This document shows, piece by piece, positions 26,369-34,291 of a stretch of 64,000 nucleotides of DNA. Location of the stretch: assembly GCA_029251085.1 (NCBI GenBank), contig JAQXDZ010000032.1, forward strand, positions 1 through 64,000, written 5' to 3'. The notes under the pieces are model-generated. The model was not told where the DNA came from. It did no database searches and was given only the letters and a program-made list of their open reading frames with translations. Both the position numbers and the translations under genes were made by a program. This stretch comes from Mariniblastus sp. Lineage in GTDB: Bacteria > Planctomycetota > Planctomycetia > Pirellulales > Pirellulaceae. The number at the start of each line of letters is the position of its first letter. The stretch's first letter is position 1.

Positions 26369-27667
26369 ATGTTTGATGATTTGCAACTCCCGATCGAATT
26401 TACCGCCGCCGGTGATACGCCCGAGGAACAGAAAACAAATCTGAAAATTGTCAAACCCTCACCAGGTTTTGAACCAGCTTCTGAACTGGTCGTAGAGATC
26501 ATCTTAAAAGATGCGAATGTTACCGTGATGGATTTCAGCGCTCAAAAAGTGGTCACCCGATTTCAAATCGATGGAATGTGGCATGCCGGCGCTCCCATGG
26601 AACGCGAAACTGGCGACTATATTTTAGCTACATTGAAGCAACTGGCAGGTCTTGACTATCGAGAACGCAGGCAACGCCAGGAAGGCCAGTTTTCCACGCT
26701 CTATCGAAAACAGAAGCAAAAATTCAAGGTTGTTTCACAGGGTATTCAAACCGGCGAACGCGTTGCTATTTACCTCGACTATAAACGACCGCCGCTCGAT
26801 AAAGCTCTCGACCTGGGAATGCGTGAGAGAATGCTCGACCAATTGCGACCAATTCTCAACGATCAAAATACCGGGATGGTTCTAGTCAGTGGCTTACCTG
26901 GCGAGGGCTATACGACTGCTTGGCGCGGCGTTCTTGATGCCTGCGATCGTTTGACACGTGACTATTTTGTCATGGAAGAAAAGGGAAAGCTCGAACCGGA
27001 AGTCATCAACATTTATCCTGTTGAATTCGATCCCTCCCAAGGGGAAACAGCAATGACTCCGATTCCCCAGTTATTGTTAAAAGAACCCGATGTCCTTGCT
27101 TTCACTGATTTAACTGGTGGCGAATTAATCAATGATATTATTGATTTGTCGAACAATAAAAAGATTCCAATATTCACTCGCATCCCAGGAAAGCACTGTG
27201 TCGATGCGTTGCTTCGCGTCTTGTTATTGAAGCCGGATGTCAAGAAATTTGCTGAGTCTCTAACCTGCGTCCTGTCGATGCGTTTGATTCGACTGCTTTG
27301 CAATAATTGCCGGATTCCATACCAGCCACATCCCACTCTTCTTCAAAAACTGGGACTCCCCGGAGGAAGAATTGCCGAGCTATACAAACCCATGGTTTAT
27401 CAGCCGGGAATGGTGGACGAAAATGACATCGAAATTGAACCATGTTCCGAGTGCGCCGGGATCGGCTATCGTGGAAGAACAGGCTTGTTTGAGATGCTAA
27501 CTATCAATGACGATCTTCGCCGGGCAATTGTAAAAACACCGCAAGCCAACAAAATATCGGCACTTGCCAAACACCAGGGCCATATCTCTCTGCAAATGGA
27601 AGGCATTGTGATGGTTGCGGCCGGCCGAACCTCAGTAGAAGAGTTACAAAGAGTTTTAAAATCATAA
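26369..27667 (+). CDS. soluble GspE-like protein with degenerate Walker A
   Basis: 432 residues with the same plan as the preceding protein but without the membrane segment. The N2-like domain contains VTRFQIDGMWHAGAPMERETG, clearly related to the sister protein's DGSWHPLDPMDREAG. The nucleotide loop is G175-LPGEGY-TT, with Tyr181 replacing the Walker A Lys. The C-terminal Cys pairs are CNNC and CSEC, then GIGYRGRTGLFEML. The two proteins are paralogues, and both appear catalytically inactive. It follows 107 bp after the previous gene and 37 bp before a CvpA-like gene, so the four genes may be one transcription unit. Confidence 0.82.
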   Translation: MFDDLQLPIEFTAAGDTPEEQKTNLKIVKPSPGFEPASELVVEIILKDANVTVMDFSAQKVVTRFQIDGMWHAGAPMERETGDYILATLKQLAGLDYRERRQRQEGQFSTLYRKQKQKFKVVSQGIQTGERVAIYLDYKRPPLDKALDLGMRERMLDQLRPILNDQNTGMVLVSGLPGEGYTTAWRGVLDACDRLTRDYFVMEEKGKLEPEVINIYPVEFDPSQGETAMTPIPQLLLKEPDVLAFTDLTGGELINDIIDLSNNKKIPIFTRIPGKHCVDALLRVLLLKPDVKKFAESLTCVLSMRLIRLLCNNCRIPYQPHPTLLQKLGLPGGRIAELYKPMVYQPGMVDENDIEIEPCSECAGIGYRGRTGLFEMLTINDDLRRAIVKTPQANKISALAKHQGHISLQMEGIVMVAAGRTSVEELQRVLKS

Positions 27668-27704
27668 CGAAAACTCGGGGACAATCTCCCGAACAAGAAA
27701 GTTA

Positions 27705-28355
27705 ATGATGCTGATTTTTATTGCAATCACAATGTTCATCTTGATCGTCGCAAGCACGTGGTGGTTCGGCCTTTGGAGTAATCTCATTACTCTCATCAAC
27801 CTTTTACTTGCAAGTATGATCGCCAGCATTTGCTTTGAGCCGGTTGCTTTGAAGTTGCTCAGCATGAACTCGTCTTACCGCTATCTCTATGACTTTATTG
27901 CGGTTTGGCTTGTGTTCTTGTTCGTTTTTGTTGTCTTGCGGGGAGTCACTGATGTTCTTAGTGGCTATCGGTTGAAGTTTGATCCGATTACCGAACTTGT
28001 AGGTCGATCCGTACTTTCAATCTGGATTGCCGGCGTGTTCGTTTGTTTCTCACTCTTCACACTTCAAATGGCACCCCTTAAACCGAGTGTCTACGCTGAA
28101 AATGTGCCAAAGACAGAAATGGGGACGATTCCCGATCGTTTGTGGCTCTCGTTCATTCAAAGTCGATCGCGTGGTGCGCTCAAGGCTTCGAAAGGCTCAA
28201 ACTTTTTGTTTGCGAGCTACGGATTACCGGATCACCCGGACGATGTTGAGATTGACGCGCGCGTGTTCGATCCTCGCGGCGAATTCTTACCTTATTATTC
28301 TCAAAAACGGCGGGCCATTGCTGACCGCACCGTTTTGAGAGTTGGTGGAAAATAG
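27705..28355 (+). CDS. CvpA-like integral membrane protein
   Basis: 216 residues with about four transmembrane helices in the first 125 positions (MLIFIAITMFILIVASTWW, LITLINLLLASMIAS, YDFIAVWLVFLFVFVVL, SVLSIWIAGVFVCFSLFTL). A soluble tail contains FDPRGEFLPYYSQKR. The pattern fits the CvpA/colicin V production family. It is the last gene of the PilT-like cluster and may be a membrane component of the same machine, but that rests only on position. It converges on fabI with a 40-bp gap holding a 14-bp palindrome, AGTAATTAATTACT, at 28391-28404 that overlaps the fabI stop. Confidence 0.7.
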   Translation: MMLIFIAITMFILIVASTWWFGLWSNLITLINLLLASMIASICFEPVALKLLSMNSSYRYLYDFIAVWLVFLFVFVVLRGVTDVLSGYRLKFDPITELVGRSVLSIWIAGVFVCFSLFTLQMAPLKPSVYAENVPKTEMGTIPDRLWLSFIQSRSRGALKASKGSNFLFASYGLPDHPDDVEIDARVFDPRGEFLPYYSQKRRAIADRTVLRVGGK

Positions 28356-28395
28356 AATAGGTGTCTAGCCGAATTGCGGCAAGCATAACCAGTAA

Positions 28396-29223
28396 TTAAT
28401 TACTCGGTAGTAAATCAATCATCCGGCCCGGTGAACCCATCGCGTTGTAGCCTGCATCGACATGCATTACTTCGCCAGTAATTCCATCTGACATTTCTGA
28501 TAATAGAAATGCGCCGGTGTTTCCGACTTCGTGATGTTCGATGTTACGTCCCAGGGGCGCGACGTGTTCGTACATCTTCAACATATCGCCGGCACCAACG
28601 GCAGTACTTGCTAACGTTTTCAACGGGCCTGCACTTAGTGCGTTGACGCGGACGCCACTTTCGCCAAGATCGTAAGCCAGATAACGAGTTGTCGCCTCGA
28701 GAGCAGCTTTGCAGATTCCCATCATGTTGTATCCAGCAACAATCTTTTCTCCGCCAAAGTAACTCATACAAGCAATCGATGCGCGTTCTGAGAGAATTGG
28801 TCGAGCAGCTTTCGTGACAGCGATCAAACTGTAACAACTGATGTCCATCGCTAACTTAAATCCGTCTCGACTGGCATCGATCGTATCGTTTAGGTCAGCG
28901 CGATCAGCATAGGCAATTGAGTGAAGGAGGAAATCTATTTTGCCAAATTCATTTTTAGCTGTTTCCATTACTTCAGCAATGTTTTCGTCATTTTGGACAT
29001 CGAGCGGCACTAGGAATTTTGGCGCTGCATCGGAATCCAATTTGTCGAAACATTTTTCTACGCGGCGACGATTCTTTTTTCTTGCATCGTCGGCAGGGTC
29101 TGGCAGATGCGTAAATCCGCATTCACCGCCCTCTGACATGATTTTTTTTGCAATTGCCCAAGCAATTGAACGATCGTTGGCGACCCCGAGAATTAAACCT
29201 TTTTTACCGTCGAACAAGCCCAT
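28396..29223 (-). CDS. fabI: enoyl-[acyl-carrier-protein] reductase (NADH), FabI type
   Basis: Last reductive step of each fatty-acid elongation cycle. The ATG at 29223 is preceded by AGAGGG nine bases away and gives the normal N-terminus MGLFDGKKGLILGVANDRS, with the NADH-binding GVANDRSIAWAI. The catalytic Tyr-x6-Lys is visible in GYNMMGICKAALEA, and SAGPLKTLAS follows. At 275 residues the length is typical (FabI about 260). The frame remains open 85 codons upstream, but that part is not protein-like. It is divergent to a sigma-54-type regulator. Confidence 0.95.
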   Translation of the reverse strand: MGLFDGKKGLILGVANDRSIAWAIAKKIMSEGGECGFTHLPDPADDARKKNRRRVEKCFDKLDSDAAPKFLVPLDVQNDENIAEVMETAKNEFGKIDFLLHSIAYADRADLNDTIDASRDGFKLAMDISCYSLIAVTKAARPILSERASIACMSYFGGEKIVAGYNMMGICKAALEATTRYLAYDLGESGVRVNALSAGPLKTLASTAVGAGDMLKMYEHVAPLGRNIEHHEVGNTGAFLLSEMSDGITGEVMHVDAGYNAMGSPGRMIDLLPSN

Positions 29224-29357
29224 CTGGTGATACCCTCTTACAATACGATTGTTGAAACGTGTCAAAATGACTACGCTCTTACTGGAATACTTAATCATTC
29301 CGCAGCAATTTGATAACAGTTTAAGTCGTCGACAACAATTACCAACCCCACGAAACC

Positions 29358-31289
29358 ATGTCCTTTGAAGTCCAATCAGAGCGAATAACGGCGGTTCCGG
29401 GCGGTTCCGAACTGCTGGTTCAGCTAATTGACCTGTCACTTGACGCATCCGCCGAAAGTGATTTTCTATCCTCTGCACTTGATTTAGTCCGAAAAACAGT
29501 CAGTTCCAAGGGTGTAGTCTTCGTCCGTGGCGTCAAAGGCCAATGGAGAGTGATTGCAAATTCTGGTTCTGGTGACAGCCTGCCCGTTGAACTACTTGCT
29601 GAAACTCTCGATTCCGAAAAATGTCAACAATCTGACGGTTGGACCGCTGCTCCGGTTTTTCGGCCCAATTCTTCGGGAAAATTGATTGCCTGCGATTCTT
29701 CCGTCGACCCTGAGATGTTTGATGCATTGACCGCAGCAGTTGGTCTCGCACTGACGGCGTTGGAGCGAAGATTTCAGCACCGGCGGCGAGCTGCTCGTTT
29801 AGAAGCGATTCTAGATATGACGGTTCATTGGAATCAGTCTCGGGAAACCGATCAGCTGTTAGAGAAAATAGCTCTGGCGGCAACCCGGTTAATTCGAGCT
29901 GAAAGAGCGACCATCTTCTTACCCGATGCCAGTAACAGCTCTCTTATTGGAAAGCCTGCCCTTGGTGTCGACGAAGGAGAACTGAGGATTCCAATCAATG
30001 CGGGAGTGGTTGGGCAAGTTTTAAAAACCGGGAAAGCAGCCCGAATCGACGAAGACATTTCTGCTGAACAGCAACAAATTAACCGCGCGGTTGATGAACA
30101 GTTGGGTTTTCAAACGCGAACCATTTTGTGCGTACCGATGACCAACAGTGCGGGCAAAATCATTGGCGCGTTCGAACTCATCAATCGACAAGAAGGTAGT
30201 TTCTCAGACGAAGATGAAGCCGCGCTGACTGAACTCGCCGCCCACGCCACCGTCGCGATTGATAACACCCTGCACGTTGAGCAATTGGTGTCTTCGAAAC
30301 GTACGGTCGCCGCTCAGGCCGCCGACCAGGTTCAATTGATTGGTGGGTGCCCTGAAATCGAGAAACTCAAGAAAACGATCGAGCGGGTCGCAGATACAGA
30401 TCTTGTCGTTCTTATTACCGGAGAGAACGGTACCGGAAAAGAAGTGGTCGCTCAGATGATTCACTATCTCAGCCAACGGCGTGACGAGATTCTCGTCGCC
30501 GTCAATTGTGCAGCAATTAGTGAAAGTCTGTTAGAGAGTGAATTGTTCGGACACGAAAAAGGGGCATTTACCGATGCCCACCAAAAACGTGAGGGAAAAT
30601 TTGAGCTCGCCAATAATGGGACGCTCTTTCTTGATGAAATAGGCGACATGAGCCTCGACGGACAATCAAAACTGCTGAGAGTACTAGAAGAGAAAAAAGT
30701 CGTTCACGTGGGTGGTTCGCTACCCATTCCGACAGACGCCCGTGTAATTGCCGCAACCAATCAGGATCTGGCCGAGTTGATTTCCGAACGCAAGTTCAGG
30801 CAAGATTTGTATTTTAGGCTGAACGTTGTCACGATTGAACTGCCGCCACTTCGACAACGTGGCGATGACATTCTGTTACTTGCTGAACATTTTCTTGAAA
30901 ATTTCTGCATGAAAGCGAGGCGAGATACGCCTACGTTTTCCGCATCGGCCCGCAAAGAACTCCTTAACCACCGCTGGCCGGGGAATATTCGGGAACTGAG
31001 AAATATGATGGAGCGACTGGCGTTTCTGACCGATGGACAGAAGATCGATGCTAATGACCTCGATTTCGTGAACGCTCCAGCCAATCACGAAAACGTTGTG
31101 CCGATGGATTTACCTCTCACCGAGGCGACCAAACAGTTTCAGGTCGATTACATCTCAAGGCACATCGACAGGTCTCGCGGAAATATGACAAACGCCGCGT
31201 CGAAAATGGGGCTTCATCGCTCCAACTTGTATCGAAAGATGAAACAGCTGGGAATGGGAGAGCCGGACGACGATTCTTCCGGTGATTGA
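29358..31289 (+). CDS. GAF-domain sigma-54-type AAA+ transcriptional regulator
   Basis: 643 residues. Two N-terminal sensory segments are followed by a clear GAF domain (about 150-300, ending in LAAHATVAIDNTLHVEQL). The AAA+ core has Walker A GENGTGKE, Walker B TLFLDEIGDM and the sensor WPGNIRELRN. A Fis-type helix-turn-helix (MTNAASKMGLHRSNLYRKM) ends the protein. The loop that normally contacts sigma-54 is GAFTDA rather than GAFTGA, which may weaken or alter sigma-54 activation. The ligand of the GAF domain is unknown. It is divergent from fabI with a 134-bp gap, so control of fabI is possible but unproven. Confidence 0.88.
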   Translation: MSFEVQSERITAVPGGSELLVQLIDLSLDASAESDFLSSALDLVRKTVSSKGVVFVRGVKGQWRVIANSGSGDSLPVELLAETLDSEKCQQSDGWTAAPVFRPNSSGKLIACDSSVDPEMFDALTAAVGLALTALERRFQHRRRAARLEAILDMTVHWNQSRETDQLLEKIALAATRLIRAERATIFLPDASNSSLIGKPALGVDEGELRIPINAGVVGQVLKTGKAARIDEDISAEQQQINRAVDEQLGFQTRTILCVPMTNSAGKIIGAFELINRQEGSFSDEDEAALTELAAHATVAIDNTLHVEQLVSSKRTVAAQAADQVQLIGGCPEIEKLKKTIERVADTDLVVLITGENGTGKEVVAQMIHYLSQRRDEILVAVNCAAISESLLESELFGHEKGAFTDAHQKREGKFELANNGTLFLDEIGDMSLDGQSKLLRVLEEKKVVHVGGSLPIPTDARVIAATNQDLAELISERKFRQDLYFRLNVVTIELPPLRQRGDDILLLAEHFLENFCMKARRDTPTFSASARKELLNHRWPGNIRELRNMMERLAFLTDGQKIDANDLDFVNAPANHENVVPMDLPLTEATKQFQVDYISRHIDRSRGNMTNAASKMGLHRSNLYRKMKQLGMGEPDDDSSGD

Positions 31290-31323
31290 CAGCAAAAACG
31301 GCTTAGAAGGCGAAAATAGAGTT

Positions 31324-31338
31324 AAAATACGGTATTTT
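31324..31338. promoter_or_regulatory. AT-rich palindrome upstream of rplU
   Basis: AAAATAC-G-GTATTTT is a perfect 7+7 palindrome around one base, 35 bp after the regulator's stop codon and 116 bp before the rplU start. It may be an operator or part of a leader; no T-run marks it as a terminator. Confidence 0.4.
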
Positions 31339-31385
31339 GGCCCTCGACGCTTTCCGGTAGTTCAGCTACAATTTTCCCTTCTGTA

Positions 31386-31403
31386 GGACGGATATGGCCG
31401 TCC
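31386..31403 (+). promoter_or_regulatory. hairpin in the rplU leader
   Basis: GGACGG-6nt-CCGTCC forms six perfect pairs about 50 bases before the rplU start. Ribosomal protein L21 leaders in other bacteria carry autoregulatory RNA structures; whether this one is homologous is not shown. Confidence 0.35.
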
Positions 31404-31453
31404 CTATTTATTTGACGGATCTGATTCAGAGACACCGAACAACGGTTAAAAAC

Positions 31454-31765
31454 ATGTACGCGATAATTGCTGACGGCGGCCGACAATACAAAGTTGAAGA
31501 AGGTCAAATGCTTGAAATTGACTTTCGAGATGTAAACGTAGGTGATACTGTCACATTTGACCGCGTTTTAGCGGTTTCCTCCGAAGGCGCGTTCAAACTT
31601 GGTAAACCAACAGTAGACGGCGCGAGTGTTTCCGCCAAAGTCGTTGGTGAAACCAAAGGCGAAAAAATCTACATCCAGAAATTCCGACGACGAAAAAACA
31701 GCAAGCGACGTACTGGCCATCGTCAAAAGTACGTAAAAGTTCAGATTGGCGCAATCGCCAGCTAA
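31454..31765 (+). CDS. rplU: 50S ribosomal protein L21
   Basis: 103 residues starting MYAIIADGGRQYKVEEG, the family N-terminus, so the ATG at 31454 is chosen over an in-frame ATG 60 bases upstream. The C-terminus has the L21 signature KIYIQKFRRRKNSKRRTGHRQ, binding 23S rRNA. rpmA (L27), which normally follows rplU, is absent: a strong terminator and then a regulator gene follow instead. Expression is therefore monocistronic or linked to the upstream regulator. Confidence 0.96.
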   Translation: MYAIIADGGRQYKVEEGQMLEIDFRDVNVGDTVTFDRVLAVSSEGAFKLGKPTVDGASVSAKVVGETKGEKIYIQKFRRRKNSKRRTGHRQKYVKVQIGAIAS

Positions 31766-32083
31766 TTTTTGACCTGATCGCTGACAAAAATATCGACCGA
31801 ACTCAAATCGAGTTCGGTTTTTTTATGTCCAATCGCCTGCCAAAATTACGTCTGCCTCTCTTTCACCCAACCGTTTTCTCTAATCGTCGGTTTCAGTGCA
31901 AAAGACTGCCTCATATTAAGGCATATTTTCGTGTCAGGGCTTTGCGCCGCTTGATCTAATGGTTGAAATAGTAGTTGAAATAAAAACGCTATGATTTTTG
32001 ACCACTAAGCAGGCACTCCTATTTCATATTTTGACAAAATCGATGCAACTCCCCTCGATGGATTAATTGGTAATTCGGCATCC
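31766..32083 (+). other. spacer with the rplU terminator and a possible 5' coding remnant of the next gene
   Basis: After the terminator (31796-31824) there are about 165 non-coding bases. From ATG 31991 a frame in phase with the downstream regulator reads five codons, meets TAA at 32006-32008, then continues open into the regulator with typical family sequence (FDKIDATPLDGLIGNSAS). Confidence 0.55.
31796..31824 (+). terminator. intrinsic terminator after rplU
   Basis: ACCGAACTC (31796-31804) pairs perfectly with GAGTTCGGT (31810-31818) around a five-base loop and is followed by a run of T to 31824. Confidence 0.93.
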
Positions 32084-33097
32084 ATGCGGAATGTCTACCA
32101 GCTAACTCGCCTGTCTGCTCAAGCAAATTCGTCTGTGTTACTACTTGGGGAAACTGGAACTGGCAAAGAGCTTATTGCCGCGGCATTACACAAATTGAGT
32201 GACCGCAACAGCGGTCCATTTGTACGTGTTAACTGTGGAGCTCTCACCGAGAGCCTGCTCGATAGTGAGTTGTTTGGTCACGTCCGTGGGTCGTTTACCG
32301 ATGCGGTGAAAGATCGCACGGGTCGGTTCGAAGCTGCTCACGGCGGGACAATTTTTCTCGATGAGGTCAATTCAACCTCGTCGACTCTTCAAGTGAAACT
32401 GCTGCGTGTTTTGCAAGAGAGAGAATTTGAGAGGGTTGGTGACACAAATACAATTCAAGTTGACGTCCGGGTCATTGCTGCGAGCAATTGCGATCTTAAC
32501 CTCGAAGTATCAGAAAACCGTTTCCGCGAAGATTTATTTTGGCGGCTCAACGTTCTCCCTATTGCACTCCCGCCATTGCGACGTCGTGAGGGAGATATCG
32601 AATTGCTCGTTCGGCACTTTCTTGATGTTTATGGAAAGGCCAATCAAAAATCTATTTCAAAAATCGACCCCGATGCTTTAACTGCGTTGATTGAATATCC
32701 GTGGCCGGGAAATGTACGCGAACTCCAAAACTACATTGAGCGAGCCGTAGTCTTATCACAAGATAACCAGCTGGTGCCTGACTTATTACCCAAAGCAGTC
32801 ATCGGTGATTCCAAGGCAAGTCAGGAATTTATTTTCCGCCCGACGGACGACCAATCGTTGATTCAGGAGTTCGTCTACAATCGGCTCAATAAATCCGAAG
32901 CCAATGCAGAAGATCTCTACAAAGAGATTGTGGAACCGGTCGAAAAGGAATTGTTATTGCAAGTCATGCAGTCCTGTAACCAGACCCAAACCAAGGCTGC
33001 AAAAAAACTCGGAATCAATCGAAATACACTACAAAAATATCTTGCTAAGTTTGGACTTGGACGACCTAAAACAGAGGATAGTGAATCAAAGATTTGA
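32084..33097 (+). CDS. sigma-54-type AAA+ regulator without receiver domain; 5' end disputed
   Basis: 337 residues from the first ATG. AAA+ core: GETGTGKE (Walker A), GTIFLDEVNS (Walker B), WPGNVRELQN. A Fis-type HTH closes it (TQTKAAKKLGINRNTLQKYL). The sigma-54 contact loop reads GSFTDA instead of GAFTGA. The AAA+ fold normally starts slightly earlier, and about 25 in-frame codons upstream encode the expected sequence (LIGNSAS before MRNVYQL). That stretch has no ATG, GTG or TTG, and an in-phase ATG at 31991 is cut off by TAA at 32006. Translation may start at a rare codon such as ATT at 32021, or the gene may be 5'-damaged. Confidence 0.8.
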   Translation: MRNVYQLTRLSAQANSSVLLLGETGTGKELIAAALHKLSDRNSGPFVRVNCGALTESLLDSELFGHVRGSFTDAVKDRTGRFEAAHGGTIFLDEVNSTSSTLQVKLLRVLQEREFERVGDTNTIQVDVRVIAASNCDLNLEVSENRFREDLFWRLNVLPIALPPLRRREGDIELLVRHFLDVYGKANQKSISKIDPDALTALIEYPWPGNVRELQNYIERAVVLSQDNQLVPDLLPKAVIGDSKASQEFIFRPTDDQSLIQEFVYNRLNKSEANAEDLYKEIVEPVEKELLLQVMQSCNQTQTKAAKKLGINRNTLQKYLAKFGLGRPKTEDSESKI

Positions 33098-33352
33098 GAC
33101 AATTGGATCGCGTAACCCGAATGACCGAACAACCCTGGAAAAAGTAGGATTTACCACGCAATCACAGCGAAAACTATCAGCTATTTATCCGGTTAACCAC
33201 TTTGGGTCGTATCGACTCTCGCAACCCGAATTTTCAATCAGCCAATCATTAACCAACGATCAGATGCCTTGGAATCAATCCCACAAAAGGATCTCCAAGT
33301 GCTATTCTTTTCCAGAACAATCCCTATCCTTTTAACCTTGAATTAGACAGTT

Positions 33353-34291
33353 ATGAACTGGCTTCAAAACATCTCGATCACTTGTTTTGCGGCAAGCTAT
33401 GCGGTGGTTTTCTTTTTGGAGATCTCTCGTGTCTTCTTTGACGTCAGCTTTAGAAAATATGTTCGCGTCGGTTTCGCGGCAGCGGGTTTGTTCGCGCACA
33501 CTGTTTTTCTGATCCTGCAAGGCAAACTAGTTCTGGGTTCGACCGGACTGTGGCTTGGAAGTTGGTTTGGATGGTGTCTGGCCACCGCCTGGATCTTAGC
33601 ATTGGCTTATATTTGGATTTCTGCTCGACAGCCTAAATCTGTCATCGGCCTGTTTCTCATTCCACTAATCTTGGGATTGATTGGCTTAGGCGTTGGTTTC
33701 GGTCACGAAAACCAGTTCAGCCCTATGAGAGCAAAATCCATTTGGAATATGGTTCATGGTTCTGCATTATTGCTTGGAACTGCAATCGTTGCCCTCGGAT
33801 TTGTTTTTGGCGTTGTTTATGTCGTCCAATCGCGTCGATTAAAACACAAGAGTCCTCAATCAAGGCACTTCCGACTTCCGTCACTCGAGTGGTTACAAAA
33901 ATCCAGTGAATACTCGCTAATCATTTCGACTTTCTTGTTAGCAATCGGACTCGTTTCTGGGATCGCCATCAACTGGACAAATCCGGCGGACGACACGTTA
34001 TCGAGCGGACGGATCATCGCCTGGTCGAATCCAGTCATCTGGTCGTCAGGTATTTTATTCTCTTGGCTTTTAATAGTCTCCGTTTTCAATTTTTGCTACC
34101 AACCGTCAAGACAAGGTCGCAAAGTCGCTTATCTTGTCATCGCAAGTTTTCTGTTCCTGGTTTTGGAACTAGCAATCGTTTGGTGGGTTGGTCACGCAAC
34201 GTCTGATTCAAATTCCGATGTTGCCCAGCGTTTAGAGATTCAATCTGTCTCTGAGGAATCGCACAGTGTAGTAGGGAGGTTAAAAATATGA
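33353..34291 (+). CDS. HemX/CcsA-like cytochrome c assembly-type membrane protein
   Basis: 312 residues with about eight transmembrane helices. The central SIWNMVHGSALLLGTAIVAL resembles the haem-handling segment of the CcsA/HemX family, though the full tryptophan-rich WWD motif is not obvious. It overlaps hemA by 4 bp (ATGA at 34288), so the two are coupled. Family members next to hemA (HemX) modulate glutamyl-tRNA reductase abundance or act in cytochrome c maturation; here the position favours HemX. Confidence 0.75.
   Translation: MNWLQNISITCFAASYAVVFFLEISRVFFDVSFRKYVRVGFAAAGLFAHTVFLILQGKLVLGSTGLWLGSWFGWCLATAWILALAYIWISARQPKSVIGLFLIPLILGLIGLGVGFGHENQFSPMRAKSIWNMVHGSALLLGTAIVALGFVFGVVYVVQSRRLKHKSPQSRHFRLPSLEWLQKSSEYSLIISTFLLAIGLVSGIAINWTNPADDTLSSGRIIAWSNPVIWSSGILFSWLLIVSVFNFCYQPSRQGRKVAYLVIASFLFLVLELAIVWWVGHATSDSNSDVAQRLEIQSVSEESHSVVGRLKI

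Noticed and set aside
29224..29478. 85-codon N-terminal extension of fabI
   Set aside because: FabI has its normal N-terminus at 29223 with a good RBS; the extension is not protein-like.
32904..33335. 143-codon plus-strand ORF overlapping the second AAA+ regulator
   Set aside because: It lies in another frame of a real gene's C-terminus and continues into spacer without protein-like composition.
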